64,000 nucleotides of DNA. Origin: a virus. Each line of letters starts with the position of its first letter. The first letter of the stretch is position 1. The notes below the pieces were generated by a model. It did not search any database. It worked only from the letters and a program-made list of their open reading frames with translations, and was not told where the DNA came from. This document shows positions 57,579 to 64,000 of the stretch, one piece after another. The DNA is taken from positions 1 through 64,000 of the IMG/VR virus record IMGVR_UViG_3300032242_000818; one strand, written 5' to 3'. The position numbers and the translations under genes were made by a program.

Positions 57579-60482
57579 AGTTCCCTCTTTAATTTTTGGT
57601 TTTGCCCAACCCTCTTCAGTGTCAGAAGCAACACCATTGGGATGTAATTTAATTACTGCAGTTTTAGTTGTAATCTTTTGTGGTTTTCCAACTGGAGTAG
57701 TTTCTTCTTTAACAGCTGGTTTTGGATCATTCATTTCTGGACGATAGTATTTCATAAACTTTTTAAAGTCTGACTTAATATGGTCATGATCTTCTTCACG
57801 TCCAGCAAGTTTTTCACCATGCCCTGAATCTAGATAATGTTTAACTGTCTTATCATCACCATCAGTTAAATTCTTAACATGCTTATGCATTTCTTCATAC
57901 TTCTCATCAGCAGTACCGCATGCGCCATGATAACCTTTACCTGGATTGCCAGTCATGGATTCATTACGTAAAGCACGACCAATTGCTTTGTTCTTTTCTT
58001 GAGCAGTTTTATGGTCTGTGTCAGGGACTGGATTATTTAATTTAAATTTTGCACCACGAATTGTATCCAACATATTCTTCATAGTCTTATTACGACGTGC
58101 TTGATCAGATTTCTCGTCAAGAACTTCTTCATTAGTTGGGTGACCATTGATTGGTTTGCTTGCAGCCTTTGCTGCTTTGTTCTCTGGTGTACCTTTGATA
58201 TATTTACGAGCAATAGTTGGTGCTACTGGAGTTGGATCAGGTACATGGTACTCATCATCTTCTCTTTCTCTTTTACCAAATCCGCCACCACCATAAGCAT
58301 GACCATGGCTTCTACCAGAGTAACTTCTATAACCTTCTTTAACTTCAGCCTCAGAGTATAAGTAATCAGCTGCAGTTTGAATATAATCAGTGGCAAGAGT
58401 AATCTTAGATTGTACCCATTCTGGCAAATCAGTATCTGGCTTTAAACAATCTTCAATCATTTCAGCACAACGAACTAATGTCTTCAATTGATTCATTGCC
58501 ATATCACCTTCGTAGCCATATTCTCTTTTGTCTTTTGTTTCGTCTAACTCAACTTCTTCTGACCATTCTCTTCTTTTTCTCATAAACTCAGAGCGACCAC
58601 GCCCAACAGTACCACCGATTCTATCTGTTTTCTTTGCTGCAGTTTGCGCATTGTCGAAATGGCGTTCTTCGCTATCCATGTCACCCTTTGCATTAGCATT
58701 GGCTGCTTTCTTCATATGCTTAAATACTTCGTCACCATGAACTTTTTTGACTACCTTTTCAGTTGACTTAGTATCGTTACCGTTAACATGAGCATTTGCA
58801 AATTTATTATAAAGAGTTCTGACTGTTAAATCACCTTCTTCTAACTCAATTTCTTCTTTAACTGGTTTCTGTTTATTAACTTGATCCATTGCACGTTGAG
58901 CCAATGAACGAGCAGAATCCATTCCAGTACGATTTGGATTAGATGGTTTTTTAAACGATGAAGTATATGGACCATCGAAAGGAACATCAGTTTTAGAAGA
59001 ACCACCACCTATTTCGTCACCCTTACGACGATAAGCAGATGCTGGTTTTTCGTAGTATCCTTCTTTAACTGGCTGATTCATATTCATTTGTTTATCATTC
59101 TCTCCACTAAAGAATTTAAATCCTTTGATCTTTTTGCCCATAGTAGTATCCTTTGCCGTTGATGCTGATGGAGCAGATGTTGATGTTTCAATTTGATCAG
59201 TACCATTTGTTTGAATAGTACCTTCTTTTATTTGACCATGTTTCTTTAAATCATTGTCAAATTGTTTATTAGTTGCTTTGTTAATGCCTTTGAAACGCTT
59301 ATCGCCTTTTGCATAGTTACCAGAAGCATCAGCTGTTTTGGCAGATGCATGGGCTGCAGTTTTATATTTACCTAGTAGATCAGTTGATAGTTCATCAATC
59401 TGAACTTCTTCTTTTGCCATTACTTTTTTCTTAATTGAACCAGCAATTCTTCCTGCTGCTTCTTTACCATACTTTGGTGTAAGTTTCTTTACTAATGGTT
59501 TAAAACCAGTTGTTGCATTATTGTGTTTACCGATATCTTCTTCAGAAACAACTTCTTCTTTCATACCATTTGCTTTGGCAGCCATGTAAGCACCAATAGC
59601 CATACGACGACGTTCTGCTTTAGACTTGTTATTGAAGCGTGGATGAGTTGACTTAATAAAGTCATTAATGTAAGCACCTGCGCCCATATCTGGACGTAGA
59701 ACTTCTTGAACTTGTACCATTGCTTCTTTTTCTTTTTTATCTAAACCAAGTTCAGTGTCTTTCTTTGGACCATTTGCTTTAGTCATTTGATCTTTGAAAC
59801 GCTTTAATTGCGCTGCGCGATCATCTTGTTGTTCTTTAGTTTCTTCTTTAAGACTCATACCTTTACGCACGTCATTATACATTGCGTCCTTATGTTTGGT
59901 TGACATTGTTGATGGAGCACCTTTGTGGAATTCTGCTTTGTTACCAGAAGCAGCATGTTCGCGCATTTTACTTCCAGAAATACCAGAAGTACCTTCAGAA
60001 TCTGGATCGCGTTCACCAGAAGAGTGCATGGTGATAGATTTAAAATTATAGTGTCCATGAGCCCCATGCTGACCATTATACTTATGAAGTAAATCATGCA
60101 TGGCTTGGTGACGATCAGAACCAGCAACTACGTGTAGGTGGTTAACGCCAGCAGCATGGGCTTGTGCCGCATGATGAAGGATAGTAGGATGTTCTTTGCT
60201 TGCTGCAGTTATGTTAGTTCCAGAAAATGCGTTTCTGGCGTGAGTAACTTTCTGTTCAGGACTTAATGGATTCTTTTTAGGATCATGACTATGAGAAAGA
60301 ATAACTGCATGGTCAGCTCCATGTTCTTTAGCAACAGAACGAACTTTATTTACTACTTGTTCATGTCCAACAGTTGGAGGATTCATGCGACCAAATGCAA
60401 TTACTTTAGATTTAAGAGAAACAGATTTATCTGTCTTTTCTTTCCCACCCAATTCTTCTTGTAGTTTTTTATATATTAACAT
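57057..60482 (-). CDS. Giant nucleotidyltransferase-domain protein, candidate packaged polyprotein
   Basis: 1141 aa. Residues 25-200 are a cytidylyltransferase/NMNAT-like domain (FGRMNPPTVGH, HxGH variant; SGISGSKMREHA). The rest is charged, Lys/Glu-rich and low in hydrophobics, broken by at least nine repeats of the form KEE-(V/I)-x-(I/L)-(D/E)-E. Residues 969-1141 begin MKSYKDFLQSLSEAS, like a capsid-targeting peptide, with its own SD. The T4 relatives I know of are virion proteins. The large number of L/I-x-E sites suggests processing by a prohead protease (inference). Confidence 0.75.
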   Translation of the reverse strand: MLIYKKLQEELGGKEKTDKSVSLKSKVIAFGRMNPPTVGHEQVVNKVRSVAKEHGADHAVILSHSHDPKKNPLSPEQKVTHARNAFSGTNITAASKEHPTILHHAAQAHAAGVNHLHVVAGSDRHQAMHDLLHKYNGQHGAHGHYNFKSITMHSSGERDPDSEGTSGISGSKMREHAASGNKAEFHKGAPSTMSTKHKDAMYNDVRKGMSLKEETKEQQDDRAAQLKRFKDQMTKANGPKKDTELGLDKKEKEAMVQVQEVLRPDMGAGAYINDFIKSTHPRFNNKSKAERRRMAIGAYMAAKANGMKEEVVSEEDIGKHNNATTGFKPLVKKLTPKYGKEAAGRIAGSIKKKVMAKEEVQIDELSTDLLGKYKTAAHASAKTADASGNYAKGDKRFKGINKATNKQFDNDLKKHGQIKEGTIQTNGTDQIETSTSAPSASTAKDTTMGKKIKGFKFFSGENDKQMNMNQPVKEGYYEKPASAYRRKGDEIGGGSSKTDVPFDGPYTSSFKKPSNPNRTGMDSARSLAQRAMDQVNKQKPVKEEIELEEGDLTVRTLYNKFANAHVNGNDTKSTEKVVKKVHGDEVFKHMKKAANANAKGDMDSEERHFDNAQTAAKKTDRIGGTVGRGRSEFMRKRREWSEEVELDETKDKREYGYEGDMAMNQLKTLVRCAEMIEDCLKPDTDLPEWVQSKITLATDYIQTAADYLYSEAEVKEGYRSYSGRSHGHAYGGGGFGKREREDDEYHVPDPTPVAPTIARKYIKGTPENKAAKAASKPINGHPTNEEVLDEKSDQARRNKTMKNMLDTIRGAKFKLNNPVPDTDHKTAQEKNKAIGRALRNESMTGNPGKGYHGACGTADEKYEEMHKHVKNLTDGDDKTVKHYLDSGHGEKLAGREEDHDHIKSDFKKFMKYYRPEMNDPKPAVKEETTPVGKPQKITTKTAVIKLHPNGVASDTEEGWAKPKIKEGTMKSYKDFLQSLSEASKKKPAWLLAAELKAEKREGKLKEETEELDESTYADADKAKAVASALKQKHNDGNYSVKQTKNGHKVVHAYHGDAKVKSQCKSMNEELQIDEIKMADVPSRMIKGKSYGADYEDPEGAFETKKDMKKPEKAGRKAGAGAGVYKPRATMSKLKSAGATYK
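57058..57065 (-). promoter_or_regulatory. T4-type late promoter TATAAATA
   Basis: Exact octamer 29 bases before the Ig-like structural gene, overlapping the stop of the giant gene. Confidence 0.65.
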
Positions 60483-60483
60483 A

Positions 60484-60903
60484 TTAGCAATTCCATTTTC
60501 TTAGAGCAAGTGCTTTACGAGTTGGTTCACCATTAGGTTTCTTCATTGGACCGTCAACACCACTCATACGTGCACAGAAAGACTTACGACGATTTGCTGC
60601 TTTGCTACCAGCCTTTAACTTTGAAGGTGGAGTTGTTACTGGTGCTTTTAGATGACCGCCCTGAGCATTATAATGATCGCGTCCTTTTTGAGTCAGACCA
60701 CCAGTAGATGATTTGTAACCCTTGGCATCAACTGCAGCTTCGTTGGTTTGAGAAGCCTTTAATGCAGCAGCAGTTGGAGCACCTTTGCTTCCTGGTTTGC
60801 GCATGTGTTCACCAGAACCATTCTTGATTCTTTCTTGTTTAGCGTGAATGTTATCCCACAATCCACGTTTACCTTCTTCGAGGTATTCTTTAAATGAGAT
60901 CAT
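60484..60903 (-). CDS. DUF6321-like basic protein, candidate capsid-packaged
   Basis: 139 aa, strongly basic. N-terminus MISFKEYLEE|GKRG fits a capsid-targeting peptide with an L-E-E|G cleavage site. GEHMRKPGSKGAPTAAALK and C-terminal RRKSFCARMSG/TRKALALRKWNC are conserved family blocks I recognise. It probably binds nucleic acid. ATGA overlap with the upstream gene. Confidence 0.75.
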   Translation of the reverse strand: MISFKEYLEEGKRGLWDNIHAKQERIKNGSGEHMRKPGSKGAPTAAALKASQTNEAAVDAKGYKSSTGGLTQKGRDHYNAQGGHLKAPVTTPPSKLKAGSKAANRRKSFCARMSGVDGPMKKPNGEPTRKALALRKWNC

Positions 60904-62114
60904 TTTTTATAAACCTTTAACAAGTTTGCTTTACTAAACTCTTTACGATTAACTAATTTAGTTGGTTGTTCTTTACCATTGTGTTCATGATTAACAACAA
61001 ATCCTTCTGGATCTGTTTTGTTATCGCCAATGTGATGCTCAAGACCACCAGTATGAGTATTTAAATGTTTCACTAAAACATTCTTGGCAGCAGCCAAATG
61101 ACTGTGCATGTTCAATAGATTATCGTAATGTGACTTATTCTTTTCGATATGCGCTACTTGCGCAGCACCTTCGCTAGTATGTTTTGCTTTTGCTGCATCA
61201 GACTTAACACTAGCTGCTTTCTTTTCATAGTGAGCAGTAACATGTCCTTGCAAACCTTTTGCAGTTGGAACTGAATCTGTTTTAACTGTATGATTAATAT
61301 AAGAAGCCAAGTGTCCAGTATCACCACTATGCGCTGGGTGAACCGCATCATACATTTTATGACCATGAGTATCATGAATATCTTTTGCAGCATTCATATG
61401 CTTATGGAATTCGTCTTGGGCTTCTTTTGGATAATTTACTTTAGAAGTGTCATGATTAGCAGTCTTAAGGTGAACATCTTTATGTTCACCAAAGTTATGA
61501 GTATCTGGATGCGGAGTAACATGCATTGATTCTAAAGACTTAGGATCTGCACCTTCACCATGCTCATATTTTTGGTGAACAGCTACACCAATCTTTGAGC
61601 CAGATGCTTTCTTTGCTTCATCGCCATGAGCAGTATAAGAGATTGTATTTGGAGTAAACTTAGCAGAACCTGATTTCTTATCAGTCTTGACATCACCTTC
61701 TGAGTGCATAATGTCGCCTTGGTAAACGCCAGTCTTTGGAGTTACTTTTGGTAGATGTTTTAATGCTGCTTTTAATTTAACTGCTAATCCAGGAGCATGA
61801 CCATGGTTCTTATCAATGTCAGCTTCTGTGTGATTAATCTTTGGATCTTTATTGAAAGCACCTTTTGTGCCAACAAAGAACTTACCATTCTTAGGATGAT
61901 GACCGAAAACAACTGAAGGAGAACCATCATACTTCATTGTTAGTTTACTATTGTTTGCGCCAGCAACAGTATGATTATGGGCTTGCATTAGTGCGCCATG
62001 AGCATGCTCGAAACCTTCATGTCCATGCATCAATGGACGATCTTCAGCATGAGTAATATGCTTTAGTTTTTCGCCTTCAGCTTCTTCTTTTAAAAATGTT
62101 TGAAACGATTTCAT
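60900..62114 (-). CDS. Ligase-fold nucleotidyltransferase (DUF6267-like), candidate capsid-packaged
   Basis: 404 aa from ATG 62114 (AGGG upstream). N-terminus MKSFQTFLKEEAEGEK is capsid-targeting-like. MKYDGSPSVVFG is ligase motif I (K-x-D-G), GVYQGDIMHSEGD could be motif III, DPEGFVVNHE motif IV and KLVNR motif V. Very His-rich. It may ligate or adenylylate RNA or DNA; activity unproven. Confidence 0.7.
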   Translation of the reverse strand: MKSFQTFLKEEAEGEKLKHITHAEDRPLMHGHEGFEHAHGALMQAHNHTVAGANNSKLTMKYDGSPSVVFGHHPKNGKFFVGTKGAFNKDPKINHTEADIDKNHGHAPGLAVKLKAALKHLPKVTPKTGVYQGDIMHSEGDVKTDKKSGSAKFTPNTISYTAHGDEAKKASGSKIGVAVHQKYEHGEGADPKSLESMHVTPHPDTHNFGEHKDVHLKTANHDTSKVNYPKEAQDEFHKHMNAAKDIHDTHGHKMYDAVHPAHSGDTGHLASYINHTVKTDSVPTAKGLQGHVTAHYEKKAASVKSDAAKAKHTSEGAAQVAHIEKNKSHYDNLLNMHSHLAAAKNVLVKHLNTHTGGLEHHIGDNKTDPEGFVVNHEHNGKEQPTKLVNRKEFSKANLLKVYKK

Positions 62115-62116
62115 AC

Positions 62117-62563
62117 TTACCCTATTTTCTTTGCAGAAGCACGTAAGAACCAACCATGCTTCTGATGCGTATCTATTCTATCAGCAATAAAATTGCAAAT
62201 ACCTTGTTGTTTATTCGCATTTGCAATAGTGAACACTTTATTTAGGCTGGCAAGGACTTCGTCGTTTGCCTGTATCAAACTCGCTAGAATATCAGAAAGA
62301 AGGATAACTCTAGTTGTTTCTTCTTCTAATGTTTTATATGTGTAAAGTTCATCAATACTAACTGGAGCATACTCATCTAACTTACGTAGTAGTTCAGCAG
62401 TTGGATCTACAGAGTTATAAACATCAGTATATATTTCTTCAAAGAATGTATGATACTGAGTAAATTCAATACCTTCTACGTTCCAATGAAACTGGTGTGT
62501 CTTATAATACATTACTGTTGCATTAGCCAGTAATACTTTAATTGCTGTTTTTAACTCATCCAT
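62117..62563 (-). CDS. dps: Dps-like ferritin
   Basis: 148 aa. THQFHWNVEG, FFEEIYTDVYNSVDPTAELLR and the helical bundle match Dps, which oxidises and stores iron and shields DNA. It lies inside the group of putative packaged proteins. Confidence 0.85.
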   Translation of the reverse strand: MDELKTAIKVLLANATVMYYKTHQFHWNVEGIEFTQYHTFFEEIYTDVYNSVDPTAELLRKLDEYAPVSIDELYTYKTLEEETTRVILLSDILASLIQANDEVLASLNKVFTIANANKQQGICNFIADRIDTHQKHGWFLRASAKKIG

Positions 62564-62565
62564 TA

Positions 62566-63450
62566 TTATATTCCAGGTGTAACTGTAGTGTTTGACATAG
62601 GGTCAGAAGTCTTAGAAGTAAAGTCCTGTGGACATTCTCCAGTATGTTGCATATTACAAACAGGGCAATAGTTCTTAACAGTAGATTTAAAAGACTTCAA
62701 TTTTTTCTTTTCTACTTTCTTCTCTACTAATTTTACATTTTGAAGCCACTTGCTAACTAACTTGCCAGTAGATTCTTTTAATAAAAGGTGATTAGATCCA
62801 CGCTTAACAATTTCATATTGTTCGCCATCGGACTCTACTTGCTCACCAACATTAAAGATTTCACCACGGAAATACTGTTCGCGTAGTTCGTCTTTAACTA
62901 ATTTAATTTCTTCTTTGATTGGTTCAAGTCCTGAACCAATTCTGATATCATTCATCAATCTACGAGAATCAATGTCGCGAATCGATGATGGTAAATTATT
63001 TTTAAAATCTTCGTATAATCCCTTTACAGCATAACTACGAGTAGCGTCTTCGCTGTCAGGATCTTTTGCAAAAGCTGAAATAACAGTGGCTTCTTTCAAA
63101 GATCTCTTTAATGGGACAACTTTATCCGCACTTGTTACAACTATAACATTACGGTATGTTTCTTTTAATTTAGAAACTACTTCACTTAGGTTATCTGAGT
63201 AAGTAGAGAAAGTAATGTTCGGAAACAACAGATTCAAATACTGTAACTTCTTTTCTACTATTAGAGGATTCTTTTTAGCGTCGCTGATATCGGACGCATA
63301 GATGGCGTAACTAGCATTCTTCTGCTCAGCTACAGATTTGACAGCCTTGATTAAGAGTTCATGTCCGATCGTCGGAGGGTTGAACTTTGAACAGGCTAGA
63401 ACTATCGTTTTACTCGGTAGTTCTCTAATTAATTGTCTATAATCTTTCAT
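62566..63450 (-). CDS. Cytidylyltransferase/NMNAT-like protein with zinc knuckle
   Basis: 294 aa. CSKFNPPTIGH (HxGH variant) and a Rossmann-like VIVVTSADKVV; a 4-Cys/His segment at the C-terminus (CPVCNMQHTGEC). N-terminus MKDYRQLIREL also resembles a capsid-targeting peptide, although the cleavage residue is Leu. A late promoter lies 32 bases upstream. Second HxGH protein of this block. Confidence 0.78.
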   Translation of the reverse strand: MKDYRQLIRELPSKTIVLACSKFNPPTIGHELLIKAVKSVAEQKNASYAIYASDISDAKKNPLIVEKKLQYLNLLFPNITFSTYSDNLSEVVSKLKETYRNVIVVTSADKVVPLKRSLKEATVISAFAKDPDSEDATRSYAVKGLYEDFKNNLPSSIRDIDSRRLMNDIRIGSGLEPIKEEIKLVKDELREQYFRGEIFNVGEQVESDGEQYEIVKRGSNHLLLKESTGKLVSKWLQNVKLVEKKVEKKKLKSFKSTVKNYCPVCNMQHTGECPQDFTSKTSDPMSNTTVTPGI

Positions 63451-63481
63451 TTAATCCATCAATTTAATAGTGTTATATGGT

Positions 63482-63489
63482 TATTTATA
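63482..63489 (-). promoter_or_regulatory. T4-type late promoter TATAAATA
   Basis: Exact octamer in the 46-base gap before the 294-aa nucleotidyltransferase gene. Confidence 0.68.
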
Positions 63490-63496
63490 AGAGGTA

Positions 63497-64000
63497 TTAT
63501 TTCATTGAGAACTTAATACCAGTATTATCCGAGTCTTTGGCGTTCGCTCCATAGGCAAACTTAAAGGTAGCATTAGAGAATAATTTCTTTTCGAAGCCCA
63601 TAGACTCTCCAGGGAATGTTAGATATACCTGTTCTGTCTTCATTTCTCTACTAATATTATTTAAGATCTCCTGATAAATCGGAGTCTTGTTCATATAATC
63701 AACAAGGGCATAGCCCATTGGAGCCAATACTAGAGAATAGTATTTCTTATAAGTTGGGGTGCTAAAAACAACTTTTAAAGAATCATCGGAAGCATTCTTA
63801 CCCAGCGTATCATACACATCTTTAAATTCTGCATTAAAAGATTTCATTCTATTCTCTGCTTTTTTAGAAGCGTCGGCAATCTTTTGAATTTTAGCTGAGA
63901 CATGTTCAATAGTAAAATCTGCTTTTGCTCCAATAGCACTCTTTAGTTTAGTATATGCTGGTAGGTTTAGAGTTTTATATGCAGCAAGAATTTTAGTAGA
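63497..64000 (-). CDS. Partial protein, N-terminus beyond the window
   Basis: Open for 167 codons from base 64000 with no stop; the visible Met at 63847 is internal and is not the start. Residues seen include STKILAAYKTLNLPAYTKL and EKKLFSNATFKFAYG. Helical then beta-rich. Probably a late structural or packaged protein from its position. Confidence 0.6.
   Translation of the reverse strand, partial: STKILAAYKTLNLPAYTKLKSAIGAKADFTIEHVSAKIQKIADASKKAENRMKSFNAEFKDVYDTLGKNASDDSLKVVFSTPTYKKYYSLVLAPMGYALVDYMNKTPIYQEILNNISREMKTEQVYLTFPGESMGFEKKLFSNATFKFAYGANAKDSDNTGIKFSMK

Noticed and set aside
63497-63847. Start of the last gene at Met 63847 (MKSFNAEF), as another capsid-targeting peptide
   Set aside because: The frame stays open to the window end, so this Met is internal.

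Overview
The window reads as part of the genome of a large T4-like (tailed, myovirus-type) phage. Every gene I can support is on the minus strand. Hallmarks are a T4 gp61-type primase, NrdA/NrdB, ThyX, dCMP deaminase, a T4 RNase H-type flap exonuclease, PhoH, T4-style late promoters (TATAAATA) and many small early genes packed with 1-20 base overlaps. No capsid, portal, terminase or tail-tube gene lies in the window. The host is probably a freshwater betaproteobacterium. That is inference, based on a Bug/TctC-type periplasmic receptor, a betaproteobacterial-looking tmRNA tag (ANDAQFALAA) and the permuted two-piece tmRNA layout.

Layout, left to right. 1-0.3 kb: a circularly permuted tmRNA under a consensus sigma-70 promoter. 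0.3-4.7 kb: an Fe/2-oxoglutarate (2OG) oxygenase, a TctC/Bug receptor, and a cassette of glutamine amidotransferase, second oxygenase and PP-loop synthetase. 4.7-9.3 kb: two ferritin-like di-iron proteins, a PD-(D/E)XK nuclease, a GH19 endolysin and PhoH. 9.3-21 kb: a belt of small early genes (MazG/HisE-like, HAD, metallophosphoesterase, AbrB-like, HNH, AAA+ ATPase) cut by several strong promoters. 21-26.5 kb: a head-to-tail array of eight Fe/2OG oxygenases with an isolated tRNA-Gly. 27-30 kb: a tRNA cluster. With the isolated tRNA-Gly it gives 27 tRNA genes covering all 20 amino acids plus an initiator. The cluster also holds two structured RNAs and a tRNA-like element with a 19-bp extended acceptor helix. 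30-41 kb: a promoter-RNA-terminator unit, dCMP deaminase, more oxygenases, the flap exonuclease and more small genes. 41-43 kb: IscA, IscU and a secreted nuclease. 43-49 kb: membrane, coiled-coil and exported proteins. 49-54 kb: NrdB, an oxygenase, NrdA, ThyX and primase. 54-55 kb: a holin-like protein and a nested Rz/Rz1 spanin pair. 55-64 kb: structural and probably capsid-packaged proteins, including two HxGH nucleotidyltransferases, a ligase-fold protein and a Dps.

How the genes fit together (inference). The phage makes its own deoxynucleotides, carries its own tRNAs and ribosome rescue RNA, and is unusually rich in iron proteins: 17 Fe/2OG oxygenases, two ferritin-like proteins, Dps, NrdB, IscU and IscA. 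The TctC receptor might import carboxylates that feed the 2OG pool. Several proteins near the right end start with a sequence like the T4 capsid-targeting peptide followed by an L-x-E|(A/G) protease site, so they may be packed in the head and injected.

Early transcription appears to use a stereotyped promoter: TTKACTTT, a fixed 17-base spacer, then TATAAT. In at least five cases the -10 box lies only 6-8 bases from an ATG, which predicts leaderless transcripts. All function calls come from reading the sequence; no database search was run.
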